A stretch of DNA of 64,000 nucleotides from Ottelia alismoides (Eukaryota; Streptophyta; Magnoliopsida; Alismatales; Hydrocharitaceae). The position numbers and the translations under genes were made by a program. A model generated the notes under the pieces. That model was not told where the DNA came from, did not search any database, and saw only the letters and a list, made by a program, of their open reading frames with translations. The stretch is taken from NCBI GenBank assembly GCA_037367405.1, contig JAZKJV010006041.1, positions 1 to 64,000 of the forward strand, read 5' to 3'. The number at the start of each line of letters is the position of its first letter. Within the stretch, counting starts at the first letter, position 1. Positions 12,235 through 22,540 of this stretch are shown here, one piece after another.

Positions 12235-13311
12235 ATGAGCATCCTACGTGATTTACAAACCACATTTCACTCCGAGTTTCGAGCTCTTATGGCTAACTTC
12301 GACGCCCTACGCTCCGCCAAATCGAAGTCCTCCACTACTAAAGCCGGTTTTGATGAAGAAAAACACGAAAAAGAGAGCGTCGGCGACGAAACGCCCGCTG
12401 TCCAGCACCTCCCAGATCAGATTCCGCTACCAGGATCAATGACGTCACCCCTTCGACCGTCCGGTACGACCCCAGCCATCCCAGGTAAGCCCCCAACCGT
12501 CCCCGTCCTCCAGTTCCCCGCTGACACCATCGCCAACCCTCCTTGCACCTTCTGCGAAGCCCACCACAACCCCAACATCCCTTCCAGGCGCGCCCGCAAC
12601 CCCATCTCCCACCCCTTTGCCGCCGCCCCCGCTACCTCCCACCACCCCGCCAAACCCCCTCCACGCCATCCAAACATCCCCGGCGACACCCTCTATCCCA
12701 CCACGGTCGCTACCCCAACCCCGCCTGCTCCCGCTTCCCCATTCTCGAAACCCCTGCCCCTGCAGCCCAGACCCCCCCAACCCGCCGCAACCAACCGAGG
12801 CGCCCCCACCTCTCACGCCGTCGTCTACGACCCCATCCACGTCTCCACCGCCAACCGATGCCCTGCACCCCGCCACCCTCCTCGGCCTCGCCCCCAGCCC
12901 CGCCAACGCCTTCCCAACCCACTATTCCCCCCGCGATCTCCCCCTCGCCCCCAGTGGCCCCAGCCCCGGCGCCGCCCCTCTATGCACCGTCACCAATCCC
13001 CCCCGCTGCGCAACCCTCAAACCCGACCCCACTGCTTCCCCGCTCCCACCTTTTCCCACCACTGCGCGACTGCGATATCGACCCCCCCCCCGAACAAACC
13101 CCCTCCGCCACCGCTACCCCAGCGTCCCCAACATCGCGTCCTGCTGTTGACCCCTCCCCGTCGGGCCTACATCGTCTTCAGAAGCCCGTCCCACATCCGT
13201 GGCCCCGCTCGCGCCACGCCGTTTGCCGCCACCGACCCCTGCATCGCACGCATCATCCCCGATTCCAGCCTCGGTGCGGCCGCCGCCAGCTTAAGAAGAA
13301 AGGAACCCTAA
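12235..13311 (+). CDS. Proline-rich ORF of the LARD-like element, gag-position protein
   Basis: An open frame of 358 codons lies where gag would be. The first ~45 residues are a plausible helical gag-like start (ILRDLQTTFHSEFRALMANFDAL). The remainder is extremely Pro/Arg/His-rich, encoded by C-rich DNA. No zinc knuckle, protease or RT motif is seen. Overlapping frames at 12543-13454 and 12617-13150 are also open, so openness here may only reflect base composition (few A/T, hence few stops). It could be a decayed gag N-terminus fused to captured sequence, or not translated. Confidence in real coding function is low. Confidence 0.3.
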   Translation: MSILRDLQTTFHSEFRALMANFDALRSAKSKSSTTKAGFDEEKHEKESVGDETPAVQHLPDQIPLPGSMTSPLRPSGTTPAIPGKPPTVPVLQFPADTIANPPCTFCEAHHNPNIPSRRARNPISHPFAAAPATSHHPAKPPPRHPNIPGDTLYPTTVATPTPPAPASPFSKPLPLQPRPPQPAATNRGAPTSHAVVYDPIHVSTANRCPAPRHPPRPRPQPRQRLPNPLFPPRSPPRPQWPQPRRRPSMHRHQSPPLRNPQTRPHCFPAPTFSHHCATAISTPPPNKPPPPPLPQRPQHRVLLLTPPRRAYIVFRSPSHIRGPARATPFAATDPCIARIIPDSSLGAAAASLRRKEP

Positions 13312-13937
13312 AATCTGAGGGTGTATACTCCATCGTATCCCTTGACAATCGGAGTCAAGAGATATTTTGGGGTATTTGCAGGAAGACCCCCTTCTTAAAA
13401 GTTTTTATCCAAAGGGTCAACTGGAGGACATATTATGCTATGAATTCCATTTAATTGAAGGGTACGAAATTTGCACTTCAACCCCCTGGAGTGGAAATAT
13501 TTTAAAAGAAGTGCTGAAAAGAGGAAATCTGGAAAACCTCCTTATCCTATTAGGATTAGGACAATGGGTTTCACCTATTTAAAGGCCCCATGGCTTAATT
13601 CCCTGGACACATCTCCTCCTCTACTCTCCTTGTGCTATTGCTTCGCTATGGACTCTCCACGGGCCGAGTTGATCGTCATGAAGATGTCCCATCAGTTCTT
13701 CGAACACCACGTCAACGGGGTGAAATCCGGATAGACGCCCGCCTATGCGCCACACCTTCTCTCCCACCACGAAGCCCACGTCGCCAACGCCCGAGTCACG
13801 CATGTATGGATTCCGCCATTCGCTCCACACCAATTCTTCCAGGGGACGACCGAGAATGCGGATTCAAATTTATCAACCTCCAAGCCTGCAGATCCAACAA
13901 TTCGTCGGGAGACGAATTCTTAAAAGCGGAGGAGAGT

Positions 13938-14398
13938 TGATGCATCATGGAACCGAAATATAGAGCCGCATATTTATTTAATCCGTTAATTTTATTTACG
14001 TTTATTTGAGTTGTCGTATTTTTAATTACAATAAATGGGATCGCCTGTGATCTCGATTAGTTAGAGATTTGAATTTCAAATTAGTCGGTTAGAGTCAAAT
14101 TAGGATAATTAGTTAGAATTTGAATTAATTGCTATTATTGTGACCTCATCCCTCCTATATAAAGGGATGAAGGCCTATTGTTTTAAGCAGTTCAGTTGAT
14201 AATTAATTTGAGAATTATTCTCTATCTCAGTCTCTCTCCATTTTCTCTCCTCCCTCAACGTGGTCTTCATGTTTCTTCCTCCCCAAGTCTCGCGCAACAT
14301 GCACGCCATCTCCTCTTCTCCCCTCTAATTTCTTCTCCCACCAATAATCCACCGTTCAAATACATTTTTATCGCCGCGGAAAAATCCGATTTGCATCA
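13938..14398 (+). repeat. 3' LTR of the LARD-like gypsy element
   Basis: 461 bp. It differs from the 5' LTR by a small deletion (one gttggttagagtc-type repeat unit) and a few substitutions. It is preceded by a polypurine tract and followed by TSD gactt. Confidence 0.92.
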
Positions 14399-14699
14399 GA
14401 CTTCAGGAATCTGGCAAGAACTACACATTGTGTAGATGAACTTTAACACATTTGAGGGCTTCTGGGACTCTCTTTTTATGCCAGACATAGACTAGAGGAT
14501 TTTCTCTTCCCTGTGACGATTGTCTAGGCGCTATGGCTAGCGAGAAACGGTGTAATCTTTAACATGCAACGCTTCTATATTGAAAAATATAATTTCGCAT
14601 GCCAAACTCTACTCGAGTCTTGGCTCCTGTAAGTCTTTCGTTCTTGTAATATAATTGGGGCGAACACCTTTGCATGTTTCCCCATCTTTTGTCTTAAAC

Positions 14700-15668
14700 A
14701 AAGTAAGATCAATGGAGCACACAACACACAGAGTTCACCAAATCTGCGGATATTTTGTGAGCAGCAATCTTCCCGCTGCTACATTGGCGGATGCATTATC
14801 AACCACAATCTGAACCACATTTTCCACTCCTATTTCATCCAGACACTCCTTCACCAGCTTGAAGATGTATTCCGTACTGTGAACCTCATCTGACACATCT
14901 ATGGACTTTAAAAATGAAGTACCCAATGTGCAATTGACACATAAGTTGTTGATGGTGTTTTCTTGCATGTCCGCCATGCATCAATTATCAAAGAGTATGC
15001 CGCCGACTTCCACGTATCACGATGGCATTACAAATCTTCATGCATTTTCTTCACTGCCTTCTTCAGAAACAGTTTGCTGAGCTCATACCTCGTGTGAGTC
15101 TTTAGTCTGGGCTCGTACTTCCCAATCGCCTCCACCATCTGCATGAAGGCTTCGTCGCCAATGCATTGAAAGGAATTACTAATGTATATGCCTAGTTGGA
15201 TATATAAGAGGTAACATTATCATGTCGATCCTTGGAGAATGCATCTATTTATGGTCGTATGATGTGATGACCCTTCCATTACAACGTTCTTCTTCTAGGA
15301 GTTGGATACTCGTGATATCTTCACCGAACCGGCATCTCCAGTGATATCTATTTCTTCTCTCATCTCTTGAACATCAACGACTTTCTGGCTCTTCTTCTTG
15401 GCAAAGACACTAATGTACATGATCATTTTCTTCTTCGTCTCCTCGTTCACATTGGGACATGCAACCACGTTACCTCTTCGTTGGGCTAGATGTTGCTTGA
15501 ACATGTACACACTTCTCCCGACAACCTTTTGCATAGTATGCAAGTAACTGTATTCGGATTCACATGGTTTAAAAGGTAATCATATTGTCATGCAAGATCA
15601 CTTGATCCCAACGGCACATAAAAAGACGAGTCGCTACCGGAAGCGATGTTTGCCAGTGGTGTAGCCAT
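14700..15668 (-). pseudogene. hAT-2 transposase, N-terminal BED finger and DUF659 region
   Basis: A start codon at 15668 opens MATPLANIASGSDSSFYVP. After an in-frame stop comes a degraded BED-type zinc finger (VTCILCKR, then MFKQHLAQRRGNVVACPNV near 15495-15435). DUF659 follows at 14977-14735: LDEIGVENVVQIVVDNASANVAAGRLL. Several stops and gaps interrupt it. It joins 10061 when the L1 and one TSD copy are ignored (IW..., then SIDLTL). Confidence 0.75.
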
Positions 15669-16665
15669 CTACATAGTCTTAAACTCACAAGTTACTAATT
15701 AACAAACAGAAAGCTAACAAAACTCACAAGTTACTAATCAACGAACTCACAAGTTTTCAACATGATAGTGGAAGGCACCGAACCCCGGAGGCATGTTTTT
15801 AGCATGATAGCATGAAAGAGGGAGGCGCGGGCGCGTATGAGGGGGACTAGGTGGAGGTTCGCAGAAAGAGCGCCTGGCATCACGGTGAAAAAGTGCAGGA
15901 GAGGCATCAACAACCGTTCTCCAACCCATTCGAAAGAGGATACTATCGTTGTGGCTCCATGGCCCACTAGGCTCGGTAGTGCCGCAAGCCCATTTGTTGC
16001 TTCCAGTGCCGCCGCTTCTCTTACTGGAGCAGTTCATGCCCCCTGTTTCGGAGGAACTCTCAAGACCCGTGTGAGTGGGGCGCGAGCGTGTTGGTGGGTG
16101 AAGGAGGCGGTACGGAAACACTTTTTCAGGGTTCATCTAACGTGGGTCTGATCTCGACAGTGCTGTTCGGGGGGGGGGGGGGGGGAGGGGGGGGAGGGGG
16201 GGGGATGTCGTGCAGCTGTCCCCTTGGCGGGTTTTGGCGAGGAGACTAGCAAAGTTGGAGGTTAAGGAGTTGCTGCGGTGGACGGAGGAGGGGTGGTCGC
16301 AGCTGCGATGGTGCAGGACAAGGTTTTTGATGGCCTGGTGCAGTCGAAATCTTTGGACCGTGTTCTCGTTAAAGGGGTCTCGTTCATTGCGCGGGGACTG
16401 TCGAGCATTCAAGAGTTGCTGGGAGGCATAGTGGAGGTTGTTGATGTCGAAACCTCGGGGTGTCGCCCGGGGGAGCTGCCAGACCCTATCCTTAAGGTGA
16501 CAAACTTAACCACGTAGGGGTTGGGTTGGAAGAGGCTCCGTTTCACAGGGAGGATGGTCTACGTTGAACTCGCCATGGTGGAGCAGGCATCTCGTGGATG
16601 GGAAATGGAGCGTCAGCTAGATGCGAAGTCGGATTGGCCGATTTCGGTGGGGGCAACAGTGGGAG

Positions 16666-17634
16666 CAAGGTTTGAAAAAACGAAAGGCAGAACGAGACGT
16701 TTTCCTTGGAGGCGAGGCGAGGCGTAGCCTCGAGGCGTAAGCCTCAGTTTATATAGGAAAATAGTTAGAAAAAGTATAATAAATATATTTATTGATGATA
16801 TATAATATATATGCCATATAAAAAATAATAAATATATTTATTGATGGCATATAATATAAACAATGTAATATATGATGATATTATGAAGATAATAACACGA
16901 AAAAAAGGATATGTCAATGCCATAAACGTTTCTACTAAATTTCTACCCAATCAAAAGGAAATCATTGGCTATAACTATCACTAAAATATTTTTATCAAAA
17001 AAGGATTGGCTATAATTTCAATAAAGATATCCAAGTTGTTGATATGAATCATGCGATTTGAATCCTAATCGTATGTTCTACTGAACCAGATGAAGAACGG
17101 TACGATGTTCCCCCTGTGCCATCATACCCTACTTGTACGGGGGTCTCGCTGCCCGGTCAGCGAGCCTGGGGGGGTTAATGGGGGCCCAGGTTGGCCCCCC
17201 TTGCGGGGGTTGCAGGGGGAAACGCCCCCGTCCCAAAATTTTTTCCTTATATGAGTATTCGAATTCATACGCCTTTTCTTATATGTTTAAGGGTGTAATA
17301 GTAAGAATTCACTGAAATAATTGGACATGTTAATGGTAAATATGAATATGGAAGATGTCAAATTTAAGCATTCATTTTGCATAAATATATACTCAACAAC
17401 TAGACCTTTATAAACATATGAAAATATGAAGAGGATTAAATATTTTCTTTAAAAAATACTTCAAAAAAATCCAAAAACGCCTCACCAAGCGTCTTGCCTC
17501 GCCTCACCGCCTCACCTCGCCTCGCCTCGACCGCCTCAGCCAGGGGGTCTGAGGCGGTCGCCTCAAGGCGATTTCCTAGCGCTCCGTTTCGCCTCCAGCG
17601 CCTTTGCGCCTCGAGGCACATTTTTTAAACCATG
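16666..17634. mobile_element. hAT-type MITE with 8-bp TSD agtgggag
   Basis: Flanks: agtgggag at 16658-16665 and 17635-17642. Ends: caaggtttgaaaaaacg at the left and, reverse-complemented, catggtttaaaaaatg at the right. Subterminal parts are dense in a gcctcgaggc-type motif and its permutations (16700-16745 and 17480-17615). The AT-rich centre has a 49-bp tandem duplication starting at 16778 and 16827. A G-rich block at about 17140-17235 looks foreign to it. No coding sequence. Confidence 0.88.
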
Positions 17635-18609
17635 AGTGGGAGCGGCCGACGGTCCTTCGGGTATGCCCCGACAGAGCTCGGGAGGCAGAACGACGCAATC
17701 TTCGAGGATGACTCCTTGTCTCCCGTGAGGAATCCGTTTTGGTGCCTTCATTGCGGATCGACACATTAATGACCTAACTTCGGGGGCAGTTCACATTCCA
17801 TCCTTTCATGCGATAACCGCAGGAGCGGATTCGTCGGTGGCTGACGTGGCGCGGAAGGCGAATGACTTTTCTGGCCCGCAAGGCACGCCTCGCTATGCGG
17901 ACCCTCCCCCTGCTCTGACTCTTGACCTGGCAGGCCGACCCGATATGGAGAGCAACCCGGGGGCCTGGGAGCGGGACCCGCTCGGCCATGATAATGTATG
18001 GAAGGCCTTGTCAAACCACATCCAGGAGCCTGCTGTTTTGTTCTAAGGACCCCCTTCGACCCGAACCGAAAGGCGGTTGGTCCGAACTTAATCTGAGGCA
18101 TCCGCTCGGGGGCTTGAGGGGAGGGCCCCGAAGGGGCCGTTGTCGGATGAAGGTGATGAGCTTGAGGGCGGGTCGCCAAAGGGGCTTGATGTGCTTGGGG
18201 CGTTTGAAGATGTTAGGAGGGAGGGGAAGCAGGATGGGGAAGGAAAACAGGGGAGGGATTTAGAGCTCTCGGGAGCTGGCCAGGAACCACCCGAGGTGGT
18301 CGCGTTACTGGTAGAGATCTGAGAGGAGGATTGCCAGGAAGAAGAGGCTTATGGTGGGGGGACGCGGCTCCCGGAGATGGAGGAAGGTGTGTGCAGGTTT
18401 GGTACGTGTTATGCGAGAAAAGCTAGCTGCAAGGGGGAGAGGAAACATAGGAGAGCGGCGATGCTCGCGTTGGCGGAACGGGAGGAGGGCATCCGAGGGG
18501 CGGCAACCGCCTTGCAGGTCTTCCCGAATCGCTTTCGCGTCTTGAATAGTGTTGTGGCCGAACGCCTGTGCCTGATACCGCCTAAGAAGTCGACACATGT
18601 TTTATGTCA

Positions 18610-18720
18610 ATGAAGATCCTTCCTTGGAACATCAAGAGATTGGGCCGGTCCGAAAAGCGAATGTGAGTAAGGAATCTTATTGCGAAGGCTAGATCAGATG
18701 TATTCCTCCTTCAAGAGATG
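18610..18720 (+). pseudogene. L1-2 ORF2 N-terminus (endonuclease start), truncated
   Basis: From ATG at 18610 the frame reads MKILPWNIKRLGRSEKRM, a stop, then NLIAKARSDVFLLQEM. This is the opening of a plant L1 apurinic endonuclease, with the catalytic Asn in PWNIKR and Glu in LQE. Only about 37 codons remain before the sequence changes to an LTR fragment. Confidence 0.8.
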
Positions 18721-19670
18721 TAGATCATATAATTCTTTATCTTTTTAATATTTAATTAGATTTTTCTGAGCTTTGGGTAATTAACTAAAATTATTTTGGT
18801 GAAAAATTGGATATTTTACCCAAATCAAGTTCTGAAGTTCATATTTAATTAAATATTGCTCCAAAAATTGTGAGAAAATTTCAGATGATGCCTCTACGTG
18901 CTTTTTAATTACTATCCAAATTTCATCGTAAAAAGAGATGTCTTGTGCATAAAATAAATTGTTTAGTGATTTATGTAATTGATTTTAAATTAAATCCACG
19001 AATATCATTTTTGTAAAATTTCAGTTCTCCTTGATTGCTCATTAAAATATCTATTTGTGATATTTTTTCTTATGGATAAATTAAGCTTTGGATTTATTAA
19101 TAATAAAATACTCACAGTCACTCTTTTTTCATTAAAAAAATCATAAAAAAATCATAAATTGTCAAAAAAATTCCAAAAATATTATTGTAGCTTCATTTCA
19201 TCATGTTTAAGTACCAATAATTTTTTCTTAACTTTTGCATTTCGTTTGCACGAAAAATTGCATAAAAACCCAAAAAAGTTCGTATTTTTCATTGTTGCAT
19301 CGTAAATCCAAAAATTCCAAAAAAATACACTTTACATTCATCATTGGATTAGGTTTCCAGAAAAAATATAATTAGGCTAATTTGGATTAATTTCATATTA
19401 AAATTAATTTAGCTAAGTTGATTGCTTCCTTAATAACCTAATTCGTCTTCATTTTTTGCATTTGCATATCTATTGCATAAAAAATTATTAAAAAAATGAA
19501 AATCTTGAGCTAATTCATCTAACTTGATCCGAAGTTGTTCCTTTGCCTCCTTAAGTCGACCATGGGGCTTGCCCATGTTAAAAATACATAAAACCGCACA
19601 TTAATTAACTCGTTGATTCATCGATTCGTGCGGTCAATTTTTGATCGATCCTGGTTGCCCGACTACAACA
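18721..19670 (+). repeat. 3' part of a Tat-like gypsy LTR
   Basis: AT-rich sequence with repeated ttgcataaaaa / ccaaaaa(t)att phrases. It ends in a segment parallel to 7740-7886: a ctcc...gtcgac...cttgcccatgt block, then cggtcaatttttgatcgatc and gactacaaca. The upstream part of the LTR is missing. No coding sequence. Confidence 0.5.
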
Positions 19671-20664
19671 AAACGACACGATTAAATAGATCGATTCAAC
19701 GGTCTATCAGGATAGAGCGGAAGGAGGTCTTGGAGAAAGGAGGAGGGTGAGCGGAGTAGTCGGAGAAGGCGAGGGTGGTGCGGTGCGATCTGGGGGGTGC
19801 TGATTGCGGCGTAGAAATTCGGAGAAGAACGAGGTGCAGGAGGAGAGTTGATACCTGAAGATTGGAGACGAGTAGACTGTGGAGGATGAGGCTACTAATC
19901 GGACTTAGTCGGTCATTAGTCGGTTTCGAATTTTTTAATTATTTTAACTATATAAATCATTTTTATACATACATTCTTATATATTTGCATAGATTTGTAC
20001 AATTTCTGTACTATCATAATTAAACATTTTTATTTCATATATAGTCGGTCATGTATGCTTAATGTTACAGTTTTATTTCTCCTTTTTAATTTAATTTTGG
20101 AGTGAACACGTCTACCCCTTTCTTGGCCTCAAAAAAATAATGAAACAAAAGAAATAATTGACTTTAAATATAACATTAAGCATATTAGAATAATTTTGCT
20201 TTTAAAAAAGTAAACAAAAATTAAAAAAATAAAGAAGTTTTAAAAGTTGGCCGAGTAGTCGACCCTATTAGTCGGGTTGACCGACTAATTGCAGACTAGG
20301 CCTAGTCGAGTTGGCTACCCCCGACTTGACTAGTTGGACCGACTAGTCGACCTAGTCGGCAACTTTTACAACAATGAATAAACACAATGTTACCTTATAT
20401 GAGCTACTAACCAACATGTAAATCATCAAGAAAATCTAAGTTTTTACTTCTAAAATAACCTAACAAGCTAACCAACATGCAAATAAATAAGAATATCTAA
20501 GCAATAATATTTAAAATCAAGCATTAAACCAAGGTAGAACACCAAGCATTTTTTTGAAAAAACACTAACCAATCTTCGTAGAAGTATGTGGAGAAGAGGG
20601 AGTTGCGACACAACGGAGGGGGCGACGAAGGACATGCGACAAAAGGACTTAGCCGAATGGTCGT
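19671..20664. repeat. hAT-2 terminal sequence and a short hAT-2-like derivative
   Basis: 19880-20010 is clearly homologous to the hAT-2 left terminal region at 8340-8480 (tagtcgg-type repeats, then tatataaatca...tacatacattct). 20245-20375 is homologous to the hAT-2 right terminus at 25498-25631 (dense gactagtcg/ccgacta motifs ending in acttttacaa). Having both ends close together suggests a deleted, MITE-like copy nested in hAT-2. Its outer left end and TSD could not be fixed. 20376-20664 is probably the 5' flank of the hAT-2 transposase. Confidence 0.45.
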
Positions 20665-20806
20665 TGTTGACGCATATTGAATAACTGTACCTCTTCGTTA
20701 TTTTATTTTCTTGTTATTCTCTTTATGTAATTTACCCATAGGCTACTCTCCTATATAAGAGAGCCTAGGGCTATGGAATAGAAGCTCTCGTTCACGTTTC
20801 CCAACA
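20665..20806 (+). repeat. 5' LTR of Copia-A
   Basis: 142 bp, TGTTGACGC...CCCAACA, with a TATA-like ctatataagag near 20751-20761. The primer site tggtatcagagc follows at 20807-20818. Confidence 0.95.
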
Positions 20807-20859
20807 TGGTATCAGAGCGACGGTCCTAGACCGGAGTTCTCAAAACCCTAACCCTAACA

Positions 20860-21290
20860 CCCCACCCGCCGGCCTCTCTTCTCCCTCTCTCTCGGATCGG
20901 CGCCGCCTAGCCGATCGGCGTTCATCTCCGCGCAGGCATCTCGCGCATCGCCTCTCGCGCCTGTGCGCCTGTGCGCGCATCTCGCGCCTGTGCGCACATC
21001 TAGCGCCTGTGCGCGCATCTCGCGCATCACCGGCGACTGTGCGTGCATCGCCGCACGCTTGCGCGCATAGCCTTGCGCCCCTGTTTGCGCAGCACCGTGC
21101 GCACCGCCCCTGTGCGACTGTGCGCACTATTACGCGCACAGTTGCGTGCGCCAGTGCGCGCGTGATTCTCCAGTTGCGTGCTCCAGCGCGTGCGCGATCC
21201 TCTAGGTGCGTGCGCGCGTGCTCCTTGCACGTGCCTACGTGCCCTAAGTCCCAAAACCCTAGGGCACACATCCTGATCAACATGGGGTTA
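20860..21290 (+). repeat. GC-rich minisatellite-like leader of Copia-A
   Basis: Between primer site and gag lies a stretch of short, imperfect repeats of the type cgcgcatctcgcgcctgtgc, most regular at 20925-21050. Copia-B has the equivalent at 41480-41750. Open frames on both strands here are composition artefacts. Just upstream, two ccctaa units at about 20850-20861 resemble telomeric repeats but are too short to be telomeric. Confidence 0.65.
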
Positions 21291-21384
21291 GTTGCTTGAA
21301 GTCTACACACGTAACTAATCCCGTCTATGTCACTGTAGACAAAGATTATTTTTCTCTCAGTCGCTCCAGTCTTCAGTTTTCAGT

Positions 21385-22540
21385 ATGTCGGACAGCAAGA
21401 TAGATATCTCGTCTATTGGCGCATTTCGTGGTCCAGCGCCCATTGTCAAAATGGATGGTACGAACTATGAACTGTGGGCAATGCAGTTCATGAGTATGAT
21501 GAAGTCTACAGGTAAGAAGCACATTCTTACCGAGCCAGAGCCTGCAGAGAAGACTGGAGTCCATGCCTCATGGGAGGCCGATGATGCATATGCCAAGGTG
21601 TGGCTATCCGGCACATTGGCTATTGAAATCGCCAATGACATTTTACATCAACCCACAGCTAAAGACATGTGGGATATCCTGGCAGCGACGTATTCTCAGG
21701 CGAAAAATGAGACGAAGATTCTGCAACTACAACATGACATATTCACAATAAAGCAGAACGGCCGTCCTTTACATTCTCTCTATACATCATTGAGAGGGAT
21801 GTTTGAGAAGCTCTATAGCTTCATGCCTCTTACCGCCACGCCGGAACAGCAGAAGACATATAGGAATGCGACGATGGTGGGAGTGTTTCTCGCTGCACTT
21901 GATCCAGAATATGAGGCAGCACGTTCACAGATTTTGGCGGACTCGACTATTCCTCCCATGGAGGAGGCTTTTCACAGATTGAGTAGGATCACAGTGCCCT
22001 CAGCTGCTGCGAGTCAGAATCCCTCAGCCATGGCGGCCAACAGAGGCCGTGGTTTTCATCACCAGGGCCGTGGACGTACTCCCCGTGGAAGGGGTGGCCG
22101 CACTAGGCCAACATGCTCATATTGTCACCGAGTCGGACATACTGAAGATACATGCTACTCAAAGCATGGATTTCCTGCATCTGCACGAGCCGCTGAGCAG
22201 ATAGAGCCCCCGTCTGCTGCTACATTGGATCAACGATTTGATGATCTAGTTGCCCGTCTCAGGGGCATTATTCCACCATCTGGTCCAGCACCGACTACAG
22301 AGAATCATACTGATGCTGCTGCTTCTGCCTCGGCCTCTACTAGTACTTCAGGTAGTACACTTGCATTCCACAGTAGTAGATCTGATACACTGCCATGGAT
22401 CATGGACTCCGGCGCTACACATCATCTATGTGGCGACCAGAGCCTACTTACAGGATACACTCAGATTCCTCCAGGACGGACAGTAGTTATTGCCAATGGC
22501 ACGCATTCTCCTATCACGGGTCAGGGGAGACTAGATTGAC
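21385..22540 (+). pseudogene. Copia-A gag and protease
   Basis: The frame starts MSDSKIDISSIGAFRGPAP and continues as a UBN2/Copia gag (KMDGTNYELWAMQF; SLYTSLRGMFEKLY). The zinc knuckle CSYCHRVGHTEDTC is at about 22113-22154, preceded by an Arg/Gly-rich RGRGFHHQGRGR tract. Aspartic protease: WIMDSGATHHLCGD with catalytic Asp at 22405. The frame is then lost by deletion of one G near 22526, shortly before the integrase part. Gag itself is intact. Confidence 0.9.

Larger units (their letters stand above)
11632..14398 (+). mobile_element. Non-autonomous gypsy-type LTR element (LARD-like) with 5-bp TSD
   Basis: Two LTRs of 466 bp (11632-12097) and 461 bp (13938-14398) are near-identical. The element is flanked by gactt at 11627-11631 and 14399-14403. 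The primer site is tggtatcagagc (12100-12111); the polypurine tract is aaaagcggaggagagt (13922-13937). The 1.84-kb interior has no protease, RT or integrase. Its LTR ends (TGATGCA... and ...TTTGCATCA) resemble the gypsy LTRs at 32692 and 43459, so it probably relied on a related autonomous gypsy. Confidence 0.92.
10062..14632 (+). pseudogene. L1 ORF2 fragment: RT palm to zf-RVT, split by an insertion
   Basis: RT motifs: FLDFSKAYDALDWRLLW (10065-10110), HGCPLAPMLFILATD (about 10248-10290) and the catalytic QYVDDSIFF (10377-10403). Frames shift after about 10430 and several stops follow. At 11400-11631 a zf-RVT domain is clear: FSIKKAYKAV, SLKLPSRISIFMWLF and CPMCDDDMESLEHLFF. The frame is cut at 11631 by the gypsy derivative and resumes at 14404 (IVWALWLARNG-like text near 14515-14540). 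Not functional. Confidence 0.85.
10062..14699 (+). mobile_element. 5'-truncated L1 LINE (L1-1) with 17-bp TSD
   Basis: The 17-bp sequence aaagtaagatcaatgga occurs at 10045-10061 and 14700-14716 and flanks the LINE, so it is the TSD. The insert begins inside the reverse transcriptase (FLDFSKAYDALDW) and runs through the C-terminal domain to about 14632, followed by a short 3' UTR. A gypsy derivative occupies 11632-14398. Starting partway into ORF2 is the usual 5'-truncated form of an L1 insertion. A poly(A) tail is not evident. Confidence 0.85.
15760..18720 (+). mobile_element. L1-2: 5' part of an L1 LINE (ORF1 region and start of ORF2)
   Basis: This GC-rich stretch reads in pieces as the poorly conserved ORF1 part of a plant L1, with open stretches at 16278-16517 and 18140-18322. 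It leads directly into a recognisable ORF2 start at 18610. The left boundary is unclear. The right end is abrupt at about 18720, inside the endonuclease, so the copy lacks its 3' end; that is unusual for an L1 and implies deletion or a later rearrangement. A hAT MITE (16666-17634) interrupts it, and a poly(G) tract lies at about 16168-16203. Confidence 0.5.

Noticed and set aside
12417..12922. Gly/Trp-rich open frames on the minus strand
   Set aside because: Antisense shadows of the C-rich region of the LARD-like element; stop codons are rare there on both strands.
16700..17620. CRISPR-like regularly repeated short motifs
   Set aside because: The motifs are irregular, palindromic and confined to hAT subterminal regions; this is plant DNA.
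20840..20866. Telomere-like ccctaa units (also ggttag near 41768)
   Set aside because: Only two or three units, in the same leader position in related Copia elements; not an interstitial telomere.
20840..21310. Long Arg/Ala-rich frame on the minus strand of the Copia-A leader
   Set aside because: Product of the cgcgca repeat composition; it lies between primer site and gag and has no counterpart as a protein.
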